Positions 20,422 to 31,475 of a DNA stretch of 64,000 nucleotides are shown piece after piece. How positions within the stretch are numbered: position 1 is the first letter of the stretch; each line of letters opens with the position of its first letter. The DNA comes from Tridacna crocea (Eukaryota > Mollusca > Bivalvia > Cardiida > Cardiidae): positions 1,813,001 to 1,877,000 of the forward strand of contig OX031058.1 of the NCBI GenBank assembly GCA_943736015.1, in the 5' to 3' direction. The position numbers were made by a program, and so were the translations under genes. The notes under the pieces are model-generated. The model did not search any database. It saw only the letters and a program-made list of their open reading frames with translations, and was not told the origin of the DNA.

Positions 20422-21391
20422 TTTTAAAGGTGGGTATTTAGAATTTTCACATCACACCAAATTCAAAAATATATATGTCTATGAAATTTATATGAAAAAA
20501 ACAATACAAATCATCAGTAATTAAGAATCATAAAATTACAAAAAAATATTTTTTTGGTGGTATTCCCTTAAAAGGCTACGTAGCCTCTTAAGCTATTTTT
20601 TGATTTCCCGCCAAAATCAAAAAAGCATTGTGGGAATGTTAAGTGACTCGCACGTGACTAATGACTATTAAATTCCATAGCATAACAAACATGTAATTAT
20701 TTTCCATAATGTCTAGAACTTCGGACGCTGTGTTTGAAGCATCGTCTGTATATTTCCGGTATGTTTTAGTTTAGTTTAAACATATTTTATTGCCATACAT
20801 ATGTACATGTCAATAACAGCAATACATAAATACAATTTCTGGTATACATGGAATGACAAATGTACATTGGCAAAGGGGTCTGGCCACAAGTTCTCACAAC
20901 TTAGATTCGGCCATTCCCCTCCTCCAATTACATATTTAGGAAACAACAGTCTTATGGCAGCTAAAAAAATTTCAAACTTTTCAGTAGTTAGGGATAATAA
21001 AGAGAAACAGATAATGAAAAATCTGAACATCAAAGACTAATGTACTAGACAACATCAGAGTGATAAAGATTATAGATATATTGTATATTATATATTGTCA
21101 GCCGGGATTGAGATTGGAGAATTCTGATCAAATGGCGACTCATATAGGATGGGCTCAAGGAACGTATTATAAACGGTATGTAAATGAACGAGTTGCTCAT
21201 GTAAAACTAGACCGAATTTCCCTTCAGTGTCGATCTAGGCTGTAGTAAATCTCTCATTTATCTAGTTGTCGGATAGTTTTCGACTACTGGGGTTTTACGA
21301 ATGAAAATTATAAGGCTTTGGGAGTATAAGGATGATTTTTTTGTATTTTTGTAAAATTTTCGTCCCAATATCTGAAGGGCCACCTTTAAAC
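20422..21391. mobile_element. TIR element interrupted by a 409-bp insertion
   Basis: Ends TTTTAAAGGTGG (20422) and CCACCTTTAAA (21380-21390). Blocks 20484-20764 and 21174-21391 together match 43612-44104 in order ('ggctacgtagcctc', 'agcattgtgggaatgttaag', 'gtagtaaatctc', 'gatttttttgtattttt'). The matching copy lacks 20765-21173, which is therefore an insertion. Confidence 0.85.
20765..21173 (-). mobile_element. inserted retroelement 3' end, 8-bp target duplication
   Basis: Flanked by CGGTATGT at 20757-20764 and 21174-21181. On the minus strand the insert ends in 'ggcaataaaatatgttta' and an (AAACT)2 tail, so it carries an AATAAA-type signal and a short tandem 3' end as in 5'-truncated CR1/L2-type LINE copies. 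No reverse-transcriptase frame is included. Its small frames on both strands are not genes. Confidence 0.8.
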
Positions 21392-21424
21392 ATTTACATA
21401 CGACAAAATTAATTTCGCTTTAAT

Positions 21425-21700
21425 CATGGGCCTTAATAACTATACCCCTGGCAACAAAGTTGAAAACGGGGGGCGGGGGTTGGGGGTTATACTGGAATCG
21501 CCATGGCTGCGCGTCCGTCTGTCCGTAGAAGCAAATTCGTCCGGCAAAATACTCTGACAGTTTTTCAGGTACTGAACTCAAATTTACACACAGTATATAG
21601 TTGTGCATGTGCATTTCCACGACCCTGCTGCGATTTGTTGCGGAATTATCTCCCCTTGAACTTTTTTCAGCTCTAACTTTTGTACTAAACCATTCTGTAT
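21425..21700 (+). mobile_element. mollusc dispersed repeat, longer copy
   Basis: 'gggttatactggaatcgcca' then a CGTCCGTCTGTCCG run, 'actgaactcaaatttacaca', 'ggaattatctccccttgaac'. It matches the ends at 1318 and 8605 and continues beyond them. Related repeats are common in bivalves. Confidence 0.6.
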
Positions 21701-21764
21701 TCTGTAACAAAGACCTTTTTTGTGGGGGTATGATCACATGTTTAGTGATATCTCTAGTTGTCAT

Positions 21765-21903
21765 TGAAAGTGCAGAAAATATTGTAAGAAAATAACAAAA
21801 ATGCTGGCTACTCGTATTTTTCTCCCTTTCCCACAATGTGTTAGGGTTTTTTCGCCACTGGGATCATTTATGCACGGGGTTGTTTGGCAAAGAGTTCAAA
21901 TTA
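21765..21903. mobile_element. PAL-A fragment
   Basis: Decayed palindrome ('aaaatattgtaagaaaataac' / 'ctccctttcccacaatgtg') and an end resembling GTTTGGCAAAGAGTTCAA. Confidence 0.5.
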
Positions 21904-21991
21904 ATTTCCGTTTGAATAATAAATTCTTCTTTGAAGCAGATTTCTCCTATTTCCCGTTCGTTTAAAGTGGCATCAGATATTTACTTTACGG

Positions 21992-22205
21992 TTAACCCGT
22001 AGGCTGCAAAGCGCGACTCACTGACCTTCTGTGGACAGTGTAGATCCAAGATCATACTGCACAGAACGTGCAGTCTGATCTTGGATCTACACTGTCCAAT
22101 AAGAAGTTATCTTTCTCCCTAAAAAATCGTTCGAAATAGGAAAAAATGGATTTTCACTACCGTCCTGAAAGTTTCATGTTTTCAGTTTTCAGTAGGATAA
22201 AGGCT
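21992..22205 (+). mobile_element. PAL-B palindromic MITE
   Basis: TTAACCCGTAGGCTGCAAAG start, palindrome 'gtgtagatccaagatcatac' / 'gtctgatcttggatctacac', right end 'agtaggataaaggctga'. The right TTAA is lost. Confidence 0.9.
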
Positions 22206-22298
22206 GATACATCTAGTCCTTGTTTCAGAGAAATATCACTATCCTTGAGAAAATACCCTGAAATACCCTGGATCTAAATGAAACGGACAATAAGAGTT

Positions 22299-22311
<13 letters not shown>

Positions 22312-22340
<29 letters not shown>
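22312..22340. repeat. (GA)n microsatellite
   Basis: About 14 uninterrupted GA units. Confidence 0.95.
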
Positions 22341-22344
<4 letters not shown>

Positions 22345-22570
22345 CAGAGATATTTTATAAAATCTCAAACCTAAATCCAATATTTTGTACGGAACTTCAT
22401 CTCCCAATATCCGACATAAGGGGCTCTTTCGTGCTCTGTTAGTCCCCAACCGTAAAGAACTCAAAGACCCCATTATTTGGGCCACTCTCTGTCCAAAATA
22501 GTATTACTAGTAGTATCTCAAGGGTTAACCTTACTATAAGTTGCGATTAATCAAATGTTTTCTGATTTTT

Positions 22571-23247
22571 GAGGTATTTGTCGAAGACAATACCACTATG
22601 ATATCAATATTAAATCTTGAAGACCATGTATCGTATTTCGTGCAAAGCCGAAGAAAATAAACCCAATTAAACTAATTTTTATCAGGCAGATGGATTTTGC
22701 GGTAGCACTTAGATATGTAATTGAAAATGGCATGTGAAAATGAGGCCATCGATTATGGAAAAACTAATTTTTGATTGAAAATAGCTTATATTGGCGCAAT
22801 GATACAAAATTTTTTTATCGATCGCTTAGTCCTGGGAATTTTTCGTTCTGAGCCCAGTTCGTCCTATGGCTTGTTCATCCCATGATTGCGCTACTCCATT
22901 TAATTGGGAATGAATATTTACAGATCGTAATAATTGATTGTAATGTTGGGAATTATATCTTACGGACCAAAGCATAGTTTTCAGGTACAAAATCACTTTC
23001 ATTCAATATATTCACATGGTTTCTCTCTCTATTCATTATGGATCATACTTTCAAGGGACGTTTCTCCTAACTCCCCCATGATCAAAGGGATACCACCGAT
23101 ACAAATTAATCCTGACTTTGTCATGAGTCCCTCAACCAAAAAGGTATTCATTTGCTTAGTTGGTTGTCTTCCAAGCCAATATTTGAATAATATTTTTCTT
23201 TCAAATTAATAATTCCACGCAACGGCTTCCTCGACAAATACCACCTC
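22571..23247 (+). mobile_element. non-autonomous TIR element, copy 2 of 2
   Basis: Ends GAGGTATTTGTCGA and TCGACAAATACCACCTC. Collinear with 5621-6338 but about 40 bp shorter through small deletions. The clearer termini here define the family. Confidence 0.8.
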
Positions 23248-23269
23248 AGAGTTCTGAACGCTTTGATTC

Positions 23270-23459
23270 TAGATTATATTTGTACAGACTTATGTTATAT
23301 TTCATGTTATCCTTCTTGTGAATGGTCAATCAATGGCAAAATAAAGTCATTTGACTTGAGTTGAGTTGAGTTGGGTTGAGTTGAGTTGAATTGAACTGAA
23401 TTGAGTTGGGTTGAGTTGAGTTCAGCTGAGCTGAGTTGACTTGAGTTGAGTAATTCATT
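23270..23459 (+). mobile_element. LINE-like 3' end with expanded TTGAG tail
   Basis: 'gtcaatcaatggcaaaataa' 'agtcatttgac' carries a poly(A)-type signal and is followed by a pure and then variant (TTGAG)n array (about 23351-23452). Short tandem 3' tails of this kind are typical of CR1/L2/RTE-type ends; the tail has grown in place. Confidence 0.6.
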
Positions 23460-23811
23460 AATCTCTGTTATGCTGTTTACCAATCAGTTCATCACATAGT
23501 TATCAATCCATATAAAAACCACCAACTGAGGTTTGATGTAGAACGATCCTTCGACATGCAGGAAATTGACCAAAGGCAAAAAGTTTTCAATCAGGTCATC
23601 TTTAACAGGTTTACCGGAGTCGATACTGTTTGCAAAAGCAGTAAGCTACAATTTCATCGAACATGGTATATTTCGCTCCTCAAAGTAATTTGTTTTTCTG
23701 CTTCCTCCCATATTTTTCTTCCATTTCAATTTCAAGAAAACAATGTTATCTGTCCGGGTCAATTTCAATTAACGTGATAGTTCCTTGAAAATAAAATCGT
23801 GTATTCTACGA
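23460..23811. other. no recognised feature
   Basis: No repeat match; a 73-codon frame without a domain. Confidence 0.3.
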
Positions 23812-24030
23812 GCCATGCTCTGTGAAAAGGGGGCTTAATACATTTACAAAAAAGCATCAAGCGATGCAATCTTACGCGGACTGTACAAGCTGACATGGGT
23901 CGAACCTCTTTTACTATTAGCCAGTGTTCTGCGTGTCTAAGGTGTCTGCAAAAAGCATCAATCCATGTCAGCCTGCGCGGACTGCGCAGGCTGACATGGG
24001 TCGAAGCTTTTTGTTAGTCGTCAATTTTCT
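23812..24030. mobile_element. PAL-D palindromic MITE (D2 type), with partial duplicate
   Basis: Begins 'agccatgctctgtgaaaagg' 'gggctt', contains a decayed half (23865-23905) and a good palindrome at 23955-24012 (CATGTCAGCCTGCGCGGACT / GCGCAGGCTGACATGG). The same leading phrase occurs at 25888, 35928 and 47544. Confidence 0.8.
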
Positions 24031-24173
24031 GCATGTCTTAGTACCATTCTACCTCTGCACTCAGCTAGTTATCAGGCAGAATGGATTTCATGAATCCATA
24101 ATCATGACACGAATTGCTTGGTACAGTTGGTCACAGAGATGCATTCAGCCTCCTTTTGCCGGAGTCTGACTCA

Positions 24174-24433
24174 TATATATGACTTGCAACATGAGAAAAA
24201 GGGCATTCGGACAGTTGCGTAAAGTTTCGTCTCGGATCAGCCTGCACAGTTTGCGCATGCTAATCTGAACCGACACGTTCCGTTTTTTATGTAATTTTCT
24301 GTTTTGCACAAGTCTACTGTAGCACAAAATCTATTGTAGTCGTAAAGTGCTGTCTCGGGTCAGCCTGCGCGGACTGCGCAGGCTGACCCGAAACGACACT
24401 TTACGTAAATGTCCGAATATTGCAAGCCATATA
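24174..24433. mobile_element. PAL-D palindromic MITE (D1 type), nearly complete
   Basis: Ends ATATGACTTGCAACATGAG and ATTGCAAGCCATAT. Two GCCTGCGC palindromes flank a spacer that is the reverse of 'gcaaaacagaaaattaca'. The second (24349-24402) is almost perfect. Confidence 0.8.
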
Positions 24434-24680
24434 CTTGTGCGTGTCTCTGGAAAAAGGGAGCTTAATGGGTCGTCGTGATAGCAAAAAGATTCCGACCCAG
24501 GTCAGGTTACCTTGACTGTGGCAGCTGATATGGGTTTATACGTTATGCAGTTCTAGCATTACACACGTTTTATTTTTTCCAAAGAGGAAGACCCGTTGCT
24601 TGGTTGAAACAAGTACATGACATTGTACTTTTGAGGTAGGTCGCGTGTGGTTCTTTTCAATTATTGCTTCGCCCATGATT

Positions 24681-24890
24681 TAACCCTTTGGCTGCTAAGC
24701 GCGACTTGCTGACCTGTTTGCGGACAGTGTAGATCAAGATCAGACTGCACAGAACGTGCAGTCTGATCTTAGATCTGCACTGTCATATTAGGAGGTATCA
24801 TTACCCGAAACATAACTTTGAAGCAGCGATATTTGGGGTATTAATATCGAATTGAAAATTTACTTTTAGTTATGACAGGATAAGGTTTAA
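24681..24890 (+). mobile_element. PAL-B palindromic MITE, TTAA to TTAA
   Basis: 210 bp with TTAA at 24681-24684 and 24887-24890. TTAACCCTTTGGCTGCTAAG at the left, 'gacaggataaggtttaa' at the right. Best reference copy of PAL-B. Confidence 0.95.
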
Positions 24891-24989
24891 TCGACAAGGC
24901 GGATGACGCAAACCGCGTATTAATACATTTAAAACGCTTATCGCAAATACAGGTGCTTCTGCAAACAATGTAGAACACGAAAAGACGGC

Positions 24990-25265
24990 ACAACTTGAAC
25001 CCTCAGCTCGGCCGACTGATTTCCGGGGATTGATGATTGTCGTTTCGACATGATTCATGCCTCTTTCACCACTTACGATTGTTTTGACCATAGTTATGTG
25101 GGAAAGCAGCTAGTGGCTTCGAAAAGAAAGAAAAAAAAACAAAAAACAAAAAACAAAAAAAAAAAAAATTGTACTCAGCGCTGGTAAAAGAAGCTTCAGG
25201 AAACCAAGGGTAGGTGCACTGGCCGCCGCGAAATAACTCAAATGGTACTGAAACCTGCGTTAAAT
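24990..25265 (+). mobile_element. SINE-1 copy with A-rich internal expansion
   Basis: B-box side 'ttgaaccctcagctcggccg', then 'gatttccggggattgatgat', 'gtgggaaagcagctagtggc', an A-rich (CAAAAAA)n stretch at 25125-25167, then the 3' core 'ctggtaaaagaagcttcagg' and 'ggccgccgcgaaataactc'. It abuts an inverted PAL-F. Confidence 0.7.
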
Positions 25266-25630
25266 AACATTATTTCCGGTAAGATATCGAGAAATAGTGG
25301 TGAAAATATTTTTCGATATATAGATCTATATCTACTTACCTAGGTAAAATGCGGCTGACTTACAACCGAGAGGGAAATATGACGTCATTTACCTTACATT
25401 TCTCGCGCTTGACGTAATATTGTAATGCGTTGCTATACGGAGGGGGTACGCCATAGGGAATAACTGAAAAAAAAAACTGTTCTAGATTTTGGTAAAGTTC
25501 CTCCTAAAAGCATTAAATAAATAACGTTAGAATATTTTCTTTTTGGTTAAAGATGCCACTCGTGAAAATGTTAACGATGATGTTCACTCGATGAAATAAA
25601 TTTCGATCTTTAACCGAAAAAAACAAATAC
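25265..25630 (-). mobile_element. PAL-F element, inverted
   Basis: Minus-strand order of blocks as in 26880-27290: TTTAACCGAAAAAA end module at 25612-25626, then 'gtacgccatagggaataact' and 'tcgcgcttgacgtaat', 'taggtaaaatgcggctgac', 'gatatcgagaaatagtgg'. Confidence 0.75.
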
Positions 25631-25887
25631 CCCCATTTCAATTATCGATCACCTAAAAAAGATAAGCCGAGTTCATTCAGTTGATGCTGACAGTGGTAAG
25701 AACTTACTTAAGACACTTAAAAAAGATGTCACGTGACTTTTCGAAAGGTTGTAATGAACTTCAGTTTGCCCTTCCATTAAATCAGTTCAATATTTTTTTT
25801 TGGACATATTTTAGTCAAACATAGCCTTAAAGTTAAAACAAGATAGAGGGAAAGGTTGAAAGTGTCACGAAAATTTTTGATATACAC

Positions 25888-25925
25888 ATGAGCCATGCTG
25901 CAGGAAAAGGGAGGCCTTAAAGTGA
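25888..25925. mobile_element. PAL-D leading-end fragment
   Basis: 'gagccatgctgcaggaaaag' then 'ggaggcctta', matching the D2 left end only. Confidence 0.45.
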
Positions 25926-26307
25926 CAATAAAGCACAAAAGTGAACTAAGCGCTTGTTTAAATGCAATTAAATTTATAAAATACCATTTGAATGTACGAA
26001 AACTATTGTGAAGATGACAATCTGCCATTGTTAGGTCTTTCCAAGTGTAAATCGCTGCTAGAGAAATTAATTTCAAAATTAGGTAAAAAAAAACCCTTGC
26101 CAAGTAGTTGTGTCTTTTGTTAGCTTTTTTCCCGATGATAAAATACTTTTTTTCCTGCCAGCTCCTAACACAAGGCCGACCACACGATAAAAGACTGTCT
26201 TCTTCACAGTATGTTCCATACTCTTAAATGGTATGATTCACATTCAAATACATGTATATGATGACACAAGTTTTGATATCTTGTCCTCTACTGTGCCTTT
26301 AATGTAT

Positions 26308-26376
26308 CAGCAAAAAGTATCGATTCAGGTTAGCCTGCGCAGTCCGCGCAGGCTGACCTGAATCGAAACTTTTTGC
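26308..26376. mobile_element. PAL-D core palindrome
   Basis: 'caaaaagtatcgattcaggt' 'tagcctgcgcagtccgcgcag' shortened arm and complement 'gctgacctgaatcg' 'aaactttttg'. Arm bases differ from other copies but pair with each other. Confidence 0.8.
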
Positions 26377-26879
26377 AATTGTCTGTGTTTTCCATGTTGT
26401 AGGACCAGTCTTCCTTGTGACATAAAATTGATTGTATGGATCTATGATCATAATGAGGACTTTCGTTGAATGATGCATCAGGGAGATTCATCAAACATCT
26501 TTCTGCCAAAGCCTGACGCACTTAAAAGTACTAGATGGGCTAAAACAATCTCGACATTTTCTTACGCAGCAGATCCAGCCCGTGATTAGCCTAGAGCTTT
26601 TAACAGTGACAGATAACATTACATAAATGTCGGCTATAAAGGTACTGAAGGCAGAGGTAAATCTAAATAAATCGGATAAACAAGGGGAGTGTATTTGTGC
26701 ACACCTGGCCACTTGGTTGTCTGTTTAGTCGAGATACGCAGGAAATCATGACCTCCAGCCAAACGACACAGACCTGGTTTTTGTATTCTGTCTGGTGCGT
26801 GGATTTTTGTTTTCTTCCTTTGAAAGCACCCTTAATTCTCGAACAATTTAAATACATGGTGGATATTTGGTTGTTGTTG
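26377..26879. other. no recognised feature
   Basis: No repeat match seen; frames on both strands overlap each other and lack domains. Confidence 0.3.
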
Positions 26880-27290
26880 TTTTTTCGGTGAAAGATCGAA
26901 ATTTATTTCATCGAATGAACACCATCGGTAATATTTTCACCCGTGGTTTCGTGCTTTTAACGCTTTCTGAGAGGAGCTTTATCAAAATCCAGTACAGTTC
27001 TGTTCCGTTATTCCCCGTGGCGTACCCCTCCCGCATAGCAACGCATTACAATATAACATCATCTGGTTGTGAGTCACGCGCATTTTACCTGGGTAAATAG
27101 ATTATAAAAATCGGTATTTTCACTGGTCGTACCCGTGGAATATTGAAAAATATTTTCACCGCTATTTCTCGATATCCTACCGGAAAGCATGAAATAAAGA
27201 TAGTTAACATTAAGTTTGGTGTAAAATATAAATATATGGGTAAACGTTTTGGCAAACGTTTCTACCACAAGGTTTTTAGAAGTATTTCTT
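26880..27290 (+). mobile_element. PAL-F element
   Basis: TTTTTCGGTGAAAGATCGAA end, 'catcgaatgaacaccatcgg', then body 'aaaatccagtacagttctgt', 'ggcgtacccctcccgcatag', 'tttacctgggtaaatagatt', 'atttctcgatatcctacc'. Only half of the end palindrome is present. Confidence 0.8.
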
Positions 27291-27384
27291 TGTAACGTTA
27301 AAATAGTTGTCTTTTACTGAAATTGTAGTTAAAGCCATATAATCTTGCCCTTTGATTTTCTAATGCTCAGCTCTTCTTCGGACT

Positions 27385-27500
27385 TACAATTTAATGACCA
27401 GCCCAGGCTGCCAGATTCGTACAGCATGAGACTTGTTGTAAGTGACTTGTTGTAAGTGACCGCCAGAGGGTCCGATTCCCACGACTGGCCATCTGTAATA
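27385..27500 (+). other. tRNA-like/B-box segment with local duplication
   Basis: 'gacttgttgtaagt' is duplicated in tandem (27429-27458) and followed by 'gagggtccgattcccacgac', a B-box-like string. It could be a SINE head, but no second copy is present to confirm this. Confidence 0.3.
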
Positions 27501-28042
27501 ATCTTTCAGATAACACATTACAGTTTGGTACCATAAAACGGTGCCATACACCGCACATGTTCAAGAACCGGAAGTAACTTAGGATGGATTTCTTCCTGTA
27601 TATTGTACTATCCCCTGTAATATAACTTTTGTCTAAGAGGGTTGCCACCTATATGAGCAACGGGTGGCGACTGTAAATGAACGACACTTAAAATCAGTTA
27701 TGATGTGATTTAACCTTTCTATTAGCAGTCGAAGGGCTTACACTGGCTTATAAGGAAAGGCTTAGAGGTTTAATATTTCACCTTTTGGACTTCCGGTACG
27801 ATTGCCCAAACCATTAGATAAATTTCTTGTGGCATCATAATAGGCGATTCATGTCGCGAATGGTTCATCAGTCAGGTTGATTGCATCTCATAGGCATTAA
27901 ATTCTATTTTTGTTGTGTGGCCATTTCTAGTAGACATAAAGAAATCTTCAGATTAGGTACACATTATGATGCACCTTGAGTTTAGCCATCTACTAAACAG
28001 GAAAACGTTAGAAACAATGGTTTTGAAAAATAATGAATGAAA

Positions 28043-28079
<37 letters not shown>

Positions 28080-28429
28080 TGTGAAAAAAAGGAGCAACTG
28101 CCGGGAGACAGCATTATCTGCTTGTCCAAGTATGCTTTCTGCCCTTTCACAGTCAAATAGCGCCATATGAACCATATTTTACTTGTCGTTTGCATATGCA
28201 ATGAGTTTTTGATTTTTTTTTGTGTGGTTTAAAGAGCCATACCAGTACTCTGAGCAGAATTTATACAGTAATAACGTCAAATAAAATTTATTCGAAGTAC
28301 AACAGATATATCTTGTTTAAACCTATACGAGCACTTTCTCCTTTTATTATAATGTTTGAAAAAACGGATCTGCTGTAAGCCAAAAAAAAGTCGTCTGCAG
28401 ACGGAAATGAGTTATTGCCGTAAAGCAGT
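27501..28429. other. no recognised element; (AATC)n microsatellite
   Basis: Contains (AATC)8-9 at 28043-28077. An 85-codon minus frame (27391-27648) shows no domain. Confidence 0.4.
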
Positions 28430-28645
28430 GGTTTACTCTTTACCAGACGACAATATTTTAAAGTTGTCCAAATTGTAACAACTCGCAGACGACAGTTTCG
28501 GTATGACGCCAATGATCAGAATACCTTCAAAAAGGGACAGGATAACATTATGGAAAAAGGAGAAAATGCTGGTTTACCAGCATTTTCTCCTTTTCCCACA
28601 ATGTTTTCTTAATACATTTCCGGTTCGATAAAACTGGGATAAAGG
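28430..28645 (-). mobile_element. PAL-A palindromic MITE, inverted
   Basis: Start 'tttactctttaccagacgac', full palindrome at about 28549-28610, diverged flanks. Confidence 0.8.
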
Positions 28646-29421
28646 TCTCGCCAGGTCTAAAATGTTTACCACTTGACTTGCACCTGTGGGAGTTTATTCG
28701 TGTTTATTAGAAAGAGGATTTTCTGGCCAAAAATGTTCCAGAGATAGCGCAGTGTTCTCTTTCTGATCTCTCAGGTTTTTTTTAACGAAAAAACAAAAAA
28801 AAATATAGATGGGTGGTGGGCAAGGGTCATACGAAGTGCACATTTCTGTTTCATACAGAATTCATTCTTAGGCTTAAAGTGGCATTTAACCAGATTCTGA
28901 CCCCAATTTCTTTTTTGACAGAGTGGGGCAGTTCGATTTTTTTTTTTAAATTATAAGGATGTAATTTTAAGCTTTAGTGGAAGAGGTGGAAAATGAGCAA
29001 TAAAATACCGTCTTCCGTCAGTTACGAACCCCTGACCTTCAAAATTAAAGTCGGTGACAGTAGAAGCCAAGCCAATCAATGCCCTATGTGTTTATACATT
29101 GAAATACAAAAAATTGCTATACCGTTACAAACGGAATAAGCAATTTACGATTGAAATGCAAAAATTTGGGAGCATTTTTTTTTTGTTTTCAATATCAGTT
29201 TTTTTTCCTAGTATTGTAACTTTAGAGCCATCTTTTCACGAGAATGAAAACTGTCAGTCTTTGTTACGATTCTTTTAAAAAGTTGCAAAACGAAATCTAG
29301 TGCAGTGCCCCTTTAAAATGACAAGTGAATGAACTGGACTTCTTCGACTTATTGCACCCTGAAACAAGTCTGTACCAGACCATTTTCTGAAGATTGCAAT
29401 TGTCTGGGTCTCATTCTAGAA
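28646..29421. other. no recognised feature
   Basis: A- and T-runs (28783-28803, 28938-28948, 29177-29184). No repeat match. Confidence 0.3.
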
Positions 29422-29514
29422 TGTAAATGTCCGTTTGGTTTATTGTGCGTTATGTAAATATCCGTTTGGTTTATTTGGCGTTATGTAAATGTCCGTTTGG
29501 TTTATTGGGCGTTT
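29422..29514. repeat. three tandem copies of a 31-bp unit
   Basis: TGTAAATGTCCGTTTGGTTT plus 'attgtgcgtta' at 29422, 29453 and 29484, with one or two differences per unit. Confidence 0.9.
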
Positions 29515-29587
29515 TAAAGATTAATTACGGTATATCAATGTATCTATTTGGAACTTATATGTAATATATAGACAAAACCTTTGGTCT

Positions 29588-29680
29588 AAAGTGTTTTGGA
29601 AAAGCAGACACCACAGGTCAAAGATCATAATGCATCTTTTGTGCATTCTGATCTTGCTCTACTGACCGCAAATGCAACTG
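29588..29680. mobile_element. PAL-B core fragment
   Basis: 'aaaagcagacaccacaggtc' 'aaagatcataatgcatcttt' 'tgtgcattctgatcttgctc' retains the palindrome in diverged form. Confidence 0.55.
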
Positions 29681-29711
29681 GATGTATATCTATAAAACTT
29701 CTTATAGGGGT

Positions 29712-29975
29712 ATGTAAAATGGATTGGTTGGCTGTATTGGGGGTTTAACAGCTAAGGTCATATCATGGCGGTCGGCGACGCACATGTGTTTCCTGGTTTA
29801 ATTATACCAGTACTAACACAACTTTCTTTCCAAAACCACCGATTACTTTTCTCACATGCTTCAGCAGAGATGAGAGGCGATAATACGCCGGAAAGAAAGT
29901 TCGCTCAACCGGGTATCGAACTCATAACCACCAGGTCATCAGTCCGACACGCTCACCACTGAGCCACCCGGGCGG
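29712..29975 (-). mobile_element. SINE-2 tRNA-derived element
   Basis: On the minus strand: tRNA-like head 'gggtggctcagtggtgagcg' (A box) and 'gagttcgatacccgg' (B box), 'ggcgtattatcgcctctcat', then 'gttgtgttagtactggta' and 'gaccgccatgatatgacctt', ending at 'caatacagcc'. A second copy is 42452-42705. The distal core resembles SINE-1 despite a different head. Confidence 0.8.
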
Positions 29976-30049
29976 GCATGTAAAAATGGACAATGACATT
30001 ACAGCATAGGCGTTAACCATTGGTCACACAATTATGTGTTTAAATGACC

Positions 30050-30280
30050 TTAACCCTTTATCACACAATGTCGACTTTTGACGCTCCAGGAAAAGAAGCC
30101 TTTTTGAAAACATTGTGGGAAAAGAATAAAATGCTGGTAACCAGCATTTTCTTCTTTCCCACAATGTTTTCTACAAAAAAACAAAAAAATATTACACCAT
30201 TTGAGCCACACTGAAATTATCGTCTGCAAATGCTTTCAATTTGTACAAGGCTAAAAACTTTTCGTATGGTAAAGGGTAAA
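30050..30280 (+). mobile_element. PAL-A palindromic MITE
   Basis: TTAACCCTTTATCACACAAT start; palindrome slightly altered on both sides ('gaaaagaataaaatgctgg' / 'ccagcattttcttctttcc'); end CGTATGGTAAAGGGTAAA. Confidence 0.85.
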
Positions 30281-30289
30281 GGAGATATA

Positions 30290-30712
30290 CTTTTGAAACA
30301 TTTTGGCGAAAAAGGAGAAAAGGCCGGCTATCAGGTTTTTCTCATGTCCCACAACGTTCTTAATGGAGAAAATCATTGTGAAAAGCTGCACTGTTCACGT
30401 AAATATAATACGTATTTATTGGCATGTATGAGTTTTATGCACGTGTATGTACGTGTGTATGTGATTTTTCCTTTTTATGTGTGAAGAAAATTTCAACTAC
30501 AGTTTTATTTTTACAGAAAGGGATAACAATATATTTGTACATTTTTATTGCAAGTAATATGGGCCGAGGGCCTTAATTACGAATAAAGTATTCTGAGTTC
30601 CATACTTTACCTATTCACGGATGAAAAATCAATAATTTTAGCCACTTTATTTGTCGTCTGCTAATGCTTTGAATTCAAACACGTGAAACTTTGTCGTCTT
30701 GTAAAGAGTTCA
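30290..30712 (+). mobile_element. PAL-A copy split by an insertion
   Basis: Left palindrome half at 30295-30360 ('gcgaaaaaggagaaaaggcc'), right half resumes at about 30598 ('tactttacctattcacgg', 'ccactttatttgtcgtctgc') and ends 'cttgtaaagagttcaa'. Together they make one normal-length element. Confidence 0.7.
30365..30597 (+). mobile_element. LINE-like 3' end inserted in PAL-A
   Basis: Ends 'ttgcaagtaatatgggccga' 'gggccttaattacgaataaa' 'gtattctgag': the GGGCCnAGGGCCTTAA plus AATAAA arrangement is typical of molluscan LINE 3' ends. Target duplication not clear. Confidence 0.55.
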
Positions 30713-31022
30713 ATCTTGTAAGGAGTTGAATCAAACATTTGGACTATCGGCGGAATTCACATAATTCTTTTTATCAGTATCAAACGGCAGTTAGTGTAAG
30801 TGGGTGATGTTGAACTTCGTTTTCACAATGGCTATAAAATCAAGCATGAACGCTTAGCTTTTAAAAAAAAGAAACCTATAGAATTACCGGGTACAAATTT
30901 AATTTATTTTAATTTCTTTTTTTTTCCTGGGAACTACACCAGTGCTCGCCCCGAATGTGTGGGCCAATGAATAAAAAAAACTCCAAAGTTGACATCCGCT
31001 TCCGGTTATCGAGCAATGTACC

Positions 31023-31252
31023 TGAACCCTTCACCAAACGACCAAATTTTAGACTGGTCAAAATTGAAAGCATTTGCAGACAACAAAATTAATGTGACTC
31101 AAAAATTGAAATTTGCTCTGCGAAGGGTGGAAAACATTGTGGGAAAAGGAGAAAATGCTGGTTACCAGCATTTTCTCCTTTTCCTACAATGTTTTCAAAA
31201 TGCCTCTTCCTCAAGGTCGTGAAAAACGTAGGATTGTTTGGTAAAGAATGAA
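31023..31252 (-). mobile_element. PAL-A palindromic MITE, inverted
   Basis: Left 'cccttcaccaaacgaccaaa', palindrome GGGAAAAGGAGAAAATGCTG / complement with one mismatch, right 'ggattgtttggtaaagaa'. Confidence 0.9.
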
Positions 31253-31475
31253 GGATAGGACAAACCAATAAAATTAGTGTAAGATCGTCTTCTATCGTAC
31301 CATTTCGGCTAAGGTTGCGATAATCTGTATTCGGAGCGGGAAAACAGCATCTATCGGCCGATCGATTACGAGTTACCCGAGCCATAGCGAATCCGTACGT
31401 TTTTTGGCGATGGAAGGCGATGTTAGACGAACCCCATTAGGGTGTCCTGTTATTTAAAAAGAAGACAAACTTAAG

